A DNA stretch of 64,000 nt from Leptospiraceae bacterium. Its GTDB lineage: Bacteria; Spirochaetota; Leptospiria; Leptospirales; Leptospiraceae. Where the stretch lies: assembly GCA_024233875.1 (NCBI GenBank), contig JACKPB010000004.1:124001-188000 (forward strand), given 5' to 3'. Numbering within the stretch: the first letter of the stretch is position 1; every line of letters starts with the position of its first letter. A program made the translations under genes and the position numbers. This document shows, piece after piece, positions 15,919 through 24,956 of the stretch. The notes beneath the pieces are model-generated. The model was not told the origin of the DNA. It saw nothing but the letters and a program-made list of their open reading frames with translations, and did no database searches.

Positions 15919-18900
15919 ATGCCGGAAACAGACGAATCACCCCAAATCATGAAAAGTAATAATGGGATTTTAAAAACATGTGAAATTGACAAAGAACTTT
16001 CCGAATCCGAATTAACTATTTTGCTTGCTACTCTAGATAATCTTCCCCATGCAATTTGTTTGGAATGCAAAAATGGCATTGTCTATTTAAATAATAAGTT
16101 TTTAAACCTATTTGAAATATCTGATGAAGAGTACAGAAGCTTAGTAAAATTGGAACCAATTTTAGAAAAGCTGAAATATGAGAATTCCGGTAATGATTTG
16201 GAAAGTCCAAAAAACTATAGTTATCATACAAAAAATAATAAAGAATTGTACATTAAACATGAAAAATGTGAATTTCATTTACCGGGTATTCAAAATAATA
16301 AATTTCACCTCCATCATTTCTATGATATAACAATCGAAAAAAAAGACATAAGGGCATTGAAGCAGATCCTTTATACGACATCGAATATTGGAGATGAGTT
16401 TTTGAAATCATTGGTAAAGTCCTTATCTATGGTATTTAAAGCCGAATTTGTTTTTGTCGGAAAATTAGATAAAAGCAATTTTAGAGAAATAAGCACAGTC
16501 GCTTTTTACTCTAAGGGTCAATTTGTAGAAAAGTTCAGTTATGAAATCCTGAATACACCCTGTTCAAATGTACTACAGGATAAGGGAATTTGTTTTTATC
16601 CTCAGAATGTAGATTATCTTTTTCCTAAAGACTACCTGCTTACAGAAATGGGAGTTAAGTCTTATCTGGGTGTTCCTCTTTTGGATCATAAGGGGGATTC
16701 CATAGGACTCATGGTAATCATGAGTCAAAAAGAAATTGAAAAATCCTTACAGCCTGAAGTTATTCTGAATGTATTTTCGAGCAGGGTTTCTGCCGAATTG
16801 CAGAGAACAGAAATGATAGATGAATTGAATCAAAGAGAAGCATACTTCCGGGCTATGACGGAAGCATCTCCTCTGGGAATATTTCAGATTGATGATAGAG
16901 GGTATTGCTATTATACAAATGATGTATTTGAAAATATACTCGGAAACACACATTTAGATACTAAGAATACATTTTGGATGAGGTTCATTTACAAGCGAGA
17001 TAGAAAGAAAATATTCAATGAATGGAAAAATTTTATCTCCGATTCAGGGAAAGTTTTTTCAGAACAGGTACGCATACTCAAAAATCATAGAGAGTTGCGT
17101 TGGGTAAAAGTTTATCTAGCTCCGATTCAATACAATGAAAAGGTTCAGGGTTATGTTGGAAGTATTGAAGATATTACCGAATTGATTGACTCCGCAAGAG
17201 CATTGCAGACCACAAGAGACAGACTGGGAATCGCTCTGGAAACTGCACTTATGGGTGTGTGGGAATGGGATTTTAATACAAAAAAAGTTTATATAAGTGA
17301 TGAATTGCTAAGTCTGTATGCTTTGGAGAGGTCAGAGGAAACTTCCGATCTTTATTTTTCGAAAGAATTTATAGATGCAAATGATGCACAGAACATTTAT
17401 TCTACTATCAATGAAGCAATTAAGAACCAAATAGAAAATGTAGATCTATCTTATAGATTTTATAATAAAAAATTAGGATACCGATATTTTGAAGCTAAGG
17501 GAAAGATATATTACTTAAATGGTATTGCTCAAAAAATTATTGGACTGAGTGTGGATATAACTGAAAGACATCATTTCCTTAAAGAGTTAGAAATCAAAGA
17601 CAATCAACTGAGAGAGGAAAGGGATCTTTTGTCAGGTATAATGAATACCAGTATGACAGCAATTCTTGTGCTGAATGCCAATGGTGAAATCATTTTTGCA
17701 AATGAAATTACGAAGTCTATTCTAGGTGTCACAAAATCTGAAGATGGGAAGACTTATTTTTCCCCTCAATGGAGATTTTTAACAATAGAAGGAGAGGATT
17801 TAGATTATGACCAACAACCTTTTCTAAAAGTTCTCAGGACGGGGGAAGCGGTTTATGACCACAGGCATGCTATTGAATGGAATGGAGAAGAAAAAAAATA
17901 TTTATCCGTAAGCGGAGCCCCCCTGAGGGTTGAAAATGATAGTATCTACAATTTAGTTTTTTTGGTCAGTGATATTACCGAGTCCATTCAAGCGGAATTT
18001 GCATTGCGGGCGAGTGAAGAGAGATTTCAGACTTTTTATAATTTAGCCAGCGAATCTCTAATTATCGTAGATGTGAATACCTTGGATATCGTAGATACAA
18101 ATAAAGCTTTTTTGAATTTTTTTAATTATACTTATACCGTTGCCCTGAAAAAAAACTGCAGGGATATTTTTACAGATGAATCATTTGAAGTTTTTAGAAA
18201 TGCGATAAATTCAGACAATCTTTCTTCCTTAAATGTATATATCAAAAAAAGTGATGGTACAATCACACCTGTAATTATGGGGCAAAAGACATTTATTACC
18301 AAGAATGATGAATTTATTTTGATTAGTTTTGTGGATATAAGTATCCTCAAAGAAGCAGAAGAGTTGAGGTTGATCAATGAAGAAATCAATCAACAGAATA
18401 CTTTGATTCAGATCCAAAAGCAAGAACTTGAATCCACTCTGGAAAACTTGAGAAAAACTCAGGAGCAATTGATTCACTCAGAAAAGCTGGCAGCCCTCGG
18501 TAATTTGATCGCAGGAATTGCCCATGAAATCAACAATCCGTTGGGAGCAATTAATGCATCAAATAAATCCTTAAATGAGGGTTTGCAAAAAAATTTGAGT
18601 AAGTTTTCCCTCTTGAATAAAATATTCATCAACATCGATGAAAATATGGAAAAACTTATTTTTGAAATGATATTGATTGGAATAGATGCAAAAAACTTTA
18701 TAAGTGGAAGAGAGTTAAGGAAAATTAAGAAAAACATAACAGAGGATCTAATCAGATTTAATGTAAAGAATCCAGAATTTCTAGCAGACTCTCTTGCAGA
18801 TAATGGAATTCATACGGATCTTGATGATTATGCTGAGATATTCCAAAATGAATATTCAGAAGAGATTATTGAGTTTATTTGTGATACAATAGAAAATTTT

Positions 18901-19434
18901 AAAAATTCCAAAACCATCCAATTGGCAGTGGATAGGGCTTCGAAAATTGTCTATGCTTTAAAAAACTTTTCTCATATGAGTTCCAGCGGGGAAGTTGCAA
19001 AGATTTATCTTTACGAAAACATTGAAACCGTTCTGACCCTTTATCACAATCAAATAAAGATGGGAGTGGAAGTTATCAAAAACTATGACGAGTCAGTGCA
19101 GATTGAGTGTTTTCCTGATGATTTACTTCATCTCTGGTCAAACCTAGTCTTCAACGCAATTCAAGCGGTAAATTATTCTGGAAGTATACAAATATCAATA
19201 TTGGGAAATGAGAACGAAGCAATCGTAGAAATTGAGGACAGTGGACATGGAATTCCTGAATCAATTCAGAAAAAGATATTTGATCCATTCTTTACGACCA
19301 AAGCTCCGGGGGAAGGTTCGGGCATGGGATTGGACATAGCTAAGAAAATTGTGGAAAAACACAAAGGACAAATTTCATTTAAATCACAACCGGGAAGTAC
19401 AAAGTTTATTGTAACTCTCCCGGGAAAAATTTAA
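15919..19434 (+). CDS. PAS/GAF multi-sensor histidine kinase
   Basis: A cytoplasmic sensor kinase of 1171 residues with no clear membrane segment. From the N-terminus: a PAS-like domain (about 35-120), a GAF domain (about 150-290, with SYLGVPLLDHKGDSIG), then four PAS domains (about 300-415, 430-550, 565-690, 700-810), several ending in the typical DITE. A coiled coil leads to the His-containing helix GIAHEINNPLG with His869. The ATPase domain has the N box NLVFNAIQAV, G1 VEIEDSGHGIPE, F box FDPFFTTK and G2 GEGSGMGLDIAKKI. Between the phospho-acceptor helix and the ATPase there is an unusually long helical insertion of over 100 residues. No response regulator is adjacent in the same orientation; the EAL regulator lies divergently upstream. 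Confidence 0.9.
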   Translation: MPETDESPQIMKSNNGILKTCEIDKELSESELTILLATLDNLPHAICLECKNGIVYLNNKFLNLFEISDEEYRSLVKLEPILEKLKYENSGNDLESPKNYSYHTKNNKELYIKHEKCEFHLPGIQNNKFHLHHFYDITIEKKDIRALKQILYTTSNIGDEFLKSLVKSLSMVFKAEFVFVGKLDKSNFREISTVAFYSKGQFVEKFSYEILNTPCSNVLQDKGICFYPQNVDYLFPKDYLLTEMGVKSYLGVPLLDHKGDSIGLMVIMSQKEIEKSLQPEVILNVFSSRVSAELQRTEMIDELNQREAYFRAMTEASPLGIFQIDDRGYCYYTNDVFENILGNTHLDTKNTFWMRFIYKRDRKKIFNEWKNFISDSGKVFSEQVRILKNHRELRWVKVYLAPIQYNEKVQGYVGSIEDITELIDSARALQTTRDRLGIALETALMGVWEWDFNTKKVYISDELLSLYALERSEETSDLYFSKEFIDANDAQNIYSTINEAIKNQIENVDLSYRFYNKKLGYRYFEAKGKIYYLNGIAQKIIGLSVDITERHHFLKELEIKDNQLREERDLLSGIMNTSMTAILVLNANGEIIFANEITKSILGVTKSEDGKTYFSPQWRFLTIEGEDLDYDQQPFLKVLRTGEAVYDHRHAIEWNGEEKKYLSVSGAPLRVENDSIYNLVFLVSDITESIQAEFALRASEERFQTFYNLASESLIIVDVNTLDIVDTNKAFLNFFNYTYTVALKKNCRDIFTDESFEVFRNAINSDNLSSLNVYIKKSDGTITPVIMGQKTFITKNDEFILISFVDISILKEAEELRLINEEINQQNTLIQIQKQELESTLENLRKTQEQLIHSEKLAALGNLIAGIAHEINNPLGAINASNKSLNEGLQKNLSKFSLLNKIFINIDENMEKLIFEMILIGIDAKNFISGRELRKIKKNITEDLIRFNVKNPEFLADSLADNGIHTDLDDYAEIFQNEYSEEIIEFICDTIENFKNSKTIQLAVDRASKIVYALKNFSHMSSSGEVAKIYLYENIETVLTLYHNQIKMGVEVIKNYDESVQIECFPDDLLHLWSNLVFNAIQAVNYSGSIQISILGNENEAIVEIEDSGHGIPESIQKKIFDPFFTTKAPGEGSGMGLDIAKKIVEKHKGQISFKSQPGSTKFIVTLPGKI

Positions 19435-19451
19435 TAAAATTTCTTGTTTGA

Positions 19452-21824
19452 TTACTTCTTCTTTGTCTCTTTTTCTAACTTTTTCGTATCTTCTGTACTC
19501 GGATATTTGGGACGTTGATGAAGACTTGAAAGCAGAATTTCTTTGAAAGATTCTTTGATCACTCTCAGATCACCAATCGTAAGACCTGATTCATCAAGTT
19601 GATCTTCTGCTAATTTAATATTTATAATTTTTTGAACCAATTCATCGAGTGACTCGGGAGAGACAACGTCAAGGGATCTACTGGCCGCTTCTACAGAATC
19701 TGCAATCATGACAATTGCTGTTTCCTTACTCTGGGGCTTGGGACCGGGATACTGAAAGTCTTTCTTATTGATTTTCTGTCTTTGACGTGGGGAAAGATCG
19801 GCAAGAGCTTTGTGATAAAAGAATGCCATAGTAGATGTTCCATGATGTTCCGGTATAAAACTAATGACTTCTCTCGGAAGTCTGGCTTTTTTAGCCATCT
19901 CTATTCCATCAATCACATGATCTATAACGATCCTTGCGGCCATCCCGGGATTATTTTTATCTATGTGCTCCTTCTTGGGTATCAGATGTTGATTCTCTAC
20001 GAAAAAACCTGCGTTGGGAATTTTCCCTATGTCATGAAAGTAGACGCCTGCCCGTACCAGTAACCAATTCAATTTGAGTCTCTGAGCGGCTCTTTCGGAT
20101 AGTGCTGCTACCATAAAGGTGTGGGTGTATGTCGAAGGAGCCTTGGTCAAAAGAGCCTGGAGAAGAGGGTGACCTGTATCGGAAAGTTCCTGAAGTTTGA
20201 AGCGGGTTGGGATATTGAAGAGGTATTCATAGATTGGAAGCAAAAACTGGGCAGCAGTGGCACAGGCAAATCCATTGATGAGAGCGGCTGAGTAGACTTT
20301 GAACATATTGGATTGGGGAAAGTCCTTCCAGAAAGAACCCGAGCTTGTGGTTACCCAAAAATCTCTATTGTCCAATAGATAACCGCTCGTTGTAATGATG
20401 ATTTGAATTCCTGCAATTATGAAACCTGACTTTATAAAATCTATCCTCTTTCGAATCGTACTCCCGTGGATGGATGCGACAACTGCTGTGGAGAAAGAGA
20501 TTATGAAGGTTGTCACATTGAAAAATGCGATCAAAAAAATGTAAAAGGAAAGATAAGAACAAACAGCGATTGAAAGTTGTTCATCAAAGATAAATCCGAT
20601 AAGCAATGCAACCAAACCTATAGGTAAAAACAATCCAAAGTAATAAATCGTATCATAATTCGTATCCGGATGAAAGTAATATCTGGTGATGATGAATCCA
20701 CCTATGACAACTACCCAGATCAGAGAGAATACAATGATATTTGCAGCAATATCGTTTAGTTTCCTCGGATCATATTTTTTAAGAAATACCATCATAATGG
20801 TAACGATGACTATTTGAACTATAAGGATAGAGAGGATAGAAGTGATATTTGTTCTGGATGCCTGTTGATTGAGTTGGGCAAGTTTGTAAAGAATCTCGGG
20901 TGTGATCAATTCCCCTTTTCTGACTAATTTTTCATTCTTTTCGATTTTGCTCTTGATCGGTTTTACTTTGTCGTGGAGGGTCATCTTCTCCTGTTCTGTT
21001 TCTTCCGAATTGTAATTGCATGCCGGAAATGAATATACATAGGAAAGACTGAGCCGTTTGATTACCTCCTGAAGTTTGGGATCCAACTTTGGATATTTTT
21101 CTTCAATTAGTTTGGTTATCAAATCTCTCGTTGCACGATCTTTGTATAGATTTTCTCTGGGAATGATGTGTGCTCCATCGAGGACAGAATACTTGTCTTT
21201 TACTCCACGGTTGTAAACCTTTCCTCCATAAGCTTTGATATTGGCAATAATCTCAGGTGGTTCTTTGAGTATACAACTGGATGTAAATATTAGATTTGTG
21301 CATTGTTGGATTAGATCTTTCAGTTTGTCTTTTGCAGGATACTTGATCAAAAATTCCAGATCGTCTCTTGACCTGTACTTCCATCTGGGATTTTTCGAGA
21401 GAAGTAAAGAAATATTTTTACTGCTCGTGTCCACCTGAACTGATTTCAAATTATCAATTTCTTCTTCAATGTATGAATTGATTGTGTTGGACAGAATGGA
21501 ATAGTCCCGATCAAAGATAAAAAATCCAGAATTATAAGCCTTCGCTCTTTCTATTTGAGTTTTTTGTGGATCTTCATAGACTAACTCGCGGGGTGAGGTG
21601 ATGGTTTCGGGTGATACAGAACCGACAGCATACCCACCCTCCGGGCTCAGATCAATTTTTGCCTGTCCGAAATACGGGAAAGAAACAAAGATTGTGACCA
21701 AAATCATTGTGAATGAGATCAGGAGCAATTGGAAACGAATGATAAATCCCGGTGGTCTGACTTTTGTGAGTAGATCTGTAAACAGAGCCATTTGAGTTTC
21801 TAAAAATTTTAGAAGTTTGTACAT
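19452..21824 (-). CDS. pgpH: 7TM-HD domain c-di-AMP phosphodiesterase (PgpH family)
   Basis: A 790-residue membrane phosphohydrolase. An N-terminal transmembrane segment (about 29-47) is followed by an extracytoplasmic 7TMR-HDED domain (to about 320). Then come seven hydrophobic helices (about 330-545) and a cytoplasmic HD domain whose motif VYFHDIGKIPNAG puts the metal-binding His-Asp near residues 597-598. Further metal ligands are in PEHHGTSTMAFFYHKA. Family members hydrolyse c-di-AMP to pApA. The ATG overlaps the TAA of phoH (TAATG). The phoH-pgpH pairing is also common in Firmicutes, though ybeY does not follow here. No diadenylate cyclase gene lies in this window. Confidence 0.88.
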   Translation of the reverse strand: MYKLLKFLETQMALFTDLLTKVRPPGFIIRFQLLLISFTMILVTIFVSFPYFGQAKIDLSPEGGYAVGSVSPETITSPRELVYEDPQKTQIERAKAYNSGFFIFDRDYSILSNTINSYIEEEIDNLKSVQVDTSSKNISLLLSKNPRWKYRSRDDLEFLIKYPAKDKLKDLIQQCTNLIFTSSCILKEPPEIIANIKAYGGKVYNRGVKDKYSVLDGAHIIPRENLYKDRATRDLITKLIEEKYPKLDPKLQEVIKRLSLSYVYSFPACNYNSEETEQEKMTLHDKVKPIKSKIEKNEKLVRKGELITPEILYKLAQLNQQASRTNITSILSILIVQIVIVTIMMVFLKKYDPRKLNDIAANIIVFSLIWVVVIGGFIITRYYFHPDTNYDTIYYFGLFLPIGLVALLIGFIFDEQLSIAVCSYLSFYIFLIAFFNVTTFIISFSTAVVASIHGSTIRKRIDFIKSGFIIAGIQIIITTSGYLLDNRDFWVTTSSGSFWKDFPQSNMFKVYSAALINGFACATAAQFLLPIYEYLFNIPTRFKLQELSDTGHPLLQALLTKAPSTYTHTFMVAALSERAAQRLKLNWLLVRAGVYFHDIGKIPNAGFFVENQHLIPKKEHIDKNNPGMAARIVIDHVIDGIEMAKKARLPREVISFIPEHHGTSTMAFFYHKALADLSPRQRQKINKKDFQYPGPKPQSKETAIVMIADSVEAASRSLDVVSPESLDELVQKIINIKLAEDQLDESGLTIGDLRVIKESFKEILLSSLHQRPKYPSTEDTKKLEKETKKK

Positions 21825-22786
21825 TAAATATTATCCAACCTGTTTACAATTTTTTCTACAAGTGGGTGCCTTGTTATGTCTTCCCGTCCCAATCGAATGA
21901 TACCAATTTCGGGAATTTCAGTTAAGGCATTCACTACTTTTTCTAATCCGGATTTGCCGGTAGCTAGATCAATTTGTGTGATGTCCCCCGATACAGCCAT
22001 TCTGGAACCTTTGCCCAATCTTGTGAGAATCATTTTCAATTGCATGACCGTGCAATTTTGTGCTTCATCCAGTATAATAAAAGAATTCTTTAAAGTTCTC
22101 CCCCTCATAAATGCGATAGGTGCAATCTCGATTTTGTTGAGAGAAGAGAGAACCTGAACTTTTTCATATCCCAGGCATTCATTCAAAGCATCGTAAATCG
22201 GTCTCAGGTAAGGGTCAACTTTTTGAGTTAGGTCTCCCGGCAGAAATCCCAGGGATTCTCCGGCTTCTACTGCCGGTCTGGTGAGAACTAGTTTTTCGAT
22301 TTCACCATTTTGCAGCATTCGACAGGCAACAGCTATAGAGAGAAAAGTCTTCCCTGTGCCTGCCGGTCCGACAGCAATGCTGATTTGATTTTTTATGAGA
22401 CTTGCTACAAAATTCTGTTGATTTTCAGTTTTTGGGAAAATTGCTTTTCCTTTGTAGTTGGTCAAAATCTTTTCGGTGGGATTCCATTGTTGCCTGGATT
22501 CATGAGACCGAAAGAGGTAATGAATGTCAAAAGTATCAAAATCTTCCTTATCGGGTCGATTTTTGTAGTTTTCCTCCAGATGCATAAAAAATTGAACAGC
22601 GTAGACGACTCTTTCTTCTTCGCCGGTCAAAAGAAGAGAGTTTCCCCGGGGTATGATTTCAACCTTTAAGAAACTCTCCAAATCTTTGATGTGGATGTCC
22701 TTAATTCCGCAAACTTTCCGGTAGAGCTGATCATTCTGAAATACAAACTTATCAGAAATTTTTTTTCTATCGGGCTTTTCTTTCAT
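21824..22786 (-). CDS. phoH: PhoH-like ATPase
   Basis: A cytoplasmic P-loop ATPase of 320 residues. Walker A is GPAGTGKT at residues 140-147 and Walker B is FIILDEAQN with Asp240-Glu241; SGDITQID provides the sensor region. The N-terminal 90 residues resemble the small KH-like domain of PhoH-L proteins. A longer frame would run 63 bases into aspS, but the ATG at 22786 overlaps the aspS stop (TAATG), so I chose it. PhoH proteins are linked to RNA metabolism, and neighbourhoods with ybeY, era or pgpH are common. It is probably expressed from the aspS promoter. Confidence 0.9.
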   Translation of the reverse strand: MKEKPDRKKISDKFVFQNDQLYRKVCGIKDIHIKDLESFLKVEIIPRGNSLLLTGEEERVVYAVQFFMHLEENYKNRPDKEDFDTFDIHYLFRSHESRQQWNPTEKILTNYKGKAIFPKTENQQNFVASLIKNQISIAVGPAGTGKTFLSIAVACRMLQNGEIEKLVLTRPAVEAGESLGFLPGDLTQKVDPYLRPIYDALNECLGYEKVQVLSSLNKIEIAPIAFMRGRTLKNSFIILDEAQNCTVMQLKMILTRLGKGSRMAVSGDITQIDLATGKSGLEKVVNALTEIPEIGIIRLGREDITRHPLVEKIVNRLDNI

Positions 22787-24591
22787 TAAAGTCCAACCGT
22801 TCTGATTTTCAAATCTTCCAATTGTGAATTTTCTACAGGAGTAGGGCAATCGCTCATCATGCAGACGCCCTTCTGAGTTTTAGGAAATGCGATCACATCC
22901 CGGATGGATTTGCCGCCGGTCATCAACATCAAGATTCTATCGATTCCAAATGCGATTCCACCGTGAGGAGGCGCACCGTATTGGAGTGCTTCCAGTAAAA
23001 ATCCAAATTTTTCTTCGGCTTCTTCTTTTCCTATTCCCAGAAGTTCAAAAACTTTTTCCTGAATTTGTTTTTCATGAATACGAATGCTACCACCACCGAT
23101 TTCATTTCCGTTTAGGACCAGATCATAGGCCTTGGAGTTTAGGTTTTCTACTTTTTGGATAAGCTCCTCACGGGTACTTTCCTGAGAGATCACACCATCT
23201 TCGGGAGCAGTGAAGGGGTGATGAATAGCATAAATCTCCCCATTTGCAGGATCTTTTTCGAACATAGGAAAGGCCACTACCCAGGAAAAATGATAGGAAT
23301 CCTGAGGGGGAGTCTCAAATCTTTGGGAGAGTCTGAGTCGAAGTGCACCCAGTGATGGATTGACTATGTGGGGAAGATCAGCACCGAAGAAAACCATGTC
23401 TCCTTCTTTGGAGGCTAGTCTTTCACTGATTTTTTTCAAAGTCTCAGGAGTGAAGAATTTTGTGATTGTGGATTCCAGACCATCAGCTCCGTGTTTCATA
23501 TAAGCCAGACCTTTGGAACGATAGTCTTTATTGAGCCAATTGGTTAGTTCTTCGATTTCTTTCCGTGAGATTACAGAACCACCCGGAACACAGATGGCTT
23601 TCACTACCCCTTTGTTTTTCAGAGCACCGGTAAATACCTGGAAATTGCAATCACCGACCAGATCGGAGAGGTCGTGAAGTTTCATCCCAAATCGTAGGTC
23701 GGGTTTATCGGAGCCATAGGACTCGATGGCTTCTTTATAAGAAATCCTCGGGAATGGAATTTGAACTTTCAGTCCGAAGGTCTCCTGAAAGCTATGGGAA
23801 ATCAATTTTTCAATTTCTCTGAGGATGTCCTCCTGATCGACATAGGAAAATTCCATATCCAATTGAGTGAACTCCGGTTGTCTGTCAGCTCTCAGATCTT
23901 CATCCCGAAAGCACTTCACAATTTGAAAGTATCTCTCCATTCCCCCTACCATCAAAATTTGTTTAAAGATTTGAGGAGATTGGGGAAGGGCATAGAAACT
24001 TCCGGGGTTCAAACGTGAGGGAACCAGAAAGTCACGTGCACCTTCGGGGGTGGATTTGTTCAGGATGGGAGTTTCAATTTCCAAAAAACCTTCTCCGTGG
24101 AGATAGTTTCGAATCGAGTGTAGAAAATTGTGTCTTGTAAATATACGATTTTTTAAGTCTTCTTTTCGGAATTCCAGATATCGATACTTCAATCGAATGT
24201 CTTCTCCGGATTCATCAAATTCATCGAGTTGGAAAGGTGGAGTTTTGGAAGTGTTCAAGATTTCCATGTCGTCTATAATGACTTCAAGTGTACCGGTTGG
24301 AATCTTAGGGTTGATAGCCTCTGCATCCCGATTTTGAAGTTTTCCCCGAATTGCGAGAACATATTCAGATCGAACAGCCTCTGCCAATGAAAACTTATCC
24401 CCTATGATTTCTTTGCGGGCTACAATTTGTATCATTCCGGATCTATCTCTCAAATCTATAAAAATCACACCGCCCTGATCACGGAAACGGAATGCCCAAC
24501 CGCATAAAAAAACTTCAGTTCCGGGATTTTTACCGACCAATTCTCCAGCAAAGACTCTCTCTGCGTAATGCTTCTTAAACCAGGTTTCCAA
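22786..24591 (-). CDS. aspS: aspartyl-tRNA synthetase
   Basis: Class II aminoacyl-tRNA synthetase of 601 residues, the normal size of the bacterial form. It has an N-terminal OB fold for anticodon binding (about 15-105), then motif 2 CFRDEDLRADRQPEFTQLD. A bacterial GAD insertion follows in the middle (about 290-420), and motif 3 is GIAFGIDRILML near the C-terminus. It charges tRNA-Asp in the cytoplasm; whether it also charges tRNA-Asn cannot be told from sequence alone. It is the first gene of the aspS-phoH-pgpH operon, with a stop/start overlap to phoH. Confidence 0.97.
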   Translation of the reverse strand: METWFKKHYAERVFAGELVGKNPGTEVFLCGWAFRFRDQGGVIFIDLRDRSGMIQIVARKEIIGDKFSLAEAVRSEYVLAIRGKLQNRDAEAINPKIPTGTLEVIIDDMEILNTSKTPPFQLDEFDESGEDIRLKYRYLEFRKEDLKNRIFTRHNFLHSIRNYLHGEGFLEIETPILNKSTPEGARDFLVPSRLNPGSFYALPQSPQIFKQILMVGGMERYFQIVKCFRDEDLRADRQPEFTQLDMEFSYVDQEDILREIEKLISHSFQETFGLKVQIPFPRISYKEAIESYGSDKPDLRFGMKLHDLSDLVGDCNFQVFTGALKNKGVVKAICVPGGSVISRKEIEELTNWLNKDYRSKGLAYMKHGADGLESTITKFFTPETLKKISERLASKEGDMVFFGADLPHIVNPSLGALRLRLSQRFETPPQDSYHFSWVVAFPMFEKDPANGEIYAIHHPFTAPEDGVISQESTREELIQKVENLNSKAYDLVLNGNEIGGGSIRIHEKQIQEKVFELLGIGKEEAEEKFGFLLEALQYGAPPHGGIAFGIDRILMLMTGGKSIRDVIAFPKTQKGVCMMSDCPTPVENSQLEDLKIRTVGL

Positions 24592-24761
24592 TCTAAATTT
24601 TACTCACTTTCTCTGTATTTGCTTCAAATCTTTTCGACCTAACAGAATCTGCAAGATAAAAAACCTATGATTCTAGGAATGAATAAGATTGACAGGATAA
24701 GTTTTTTCACTAGAGTCATTTTCGAATGCAATTGCTCATTCACAAAAGAACTAGCTAAAAA

Positions 24762-24956
24762 ATGGCTGCAGACCCTAAGAAGAAAGGCGAATGTTTTTCT
24801 GAAAACTGGTCTGTCACCATTCGATGAGCTCGGGGACTCATTCCGGTTCCAAATTTTTCTGATAGGAATGATTTTTCAGAATATAAGATCAAATGGCGAA
24901 TTTCAAATTTTAGAACCTCAAAGACCATGACCGATAATAAAAAGAACGCATTATGA
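24762..24956 (+). pseudogene. small ORF interrupted by one in-frame TGA, coupled to the next gene
   Basis: An ATG at 24762 opens a frame of 64 codons that is broken only by a TGA at 24825-24827. It reads 21 residues (starting MAADPKKKGECF and ending SVTIR), the TGA, then 42 residues (ARGLIPVPNFSDR and onwards, ending TDNKKNAL). The final TGA at 24954-24956 overlaps the ATG of the following gene (ATGA), the arrangement seen at many real gene joints in this window. Composition is protein-like on both sides of the stop. It may be a gene with a point nonsense mutation, a sequencing error, or a chance frame. The rest of the 361-nt gap upstream holds nothing I can support. Confidence 0.4.
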
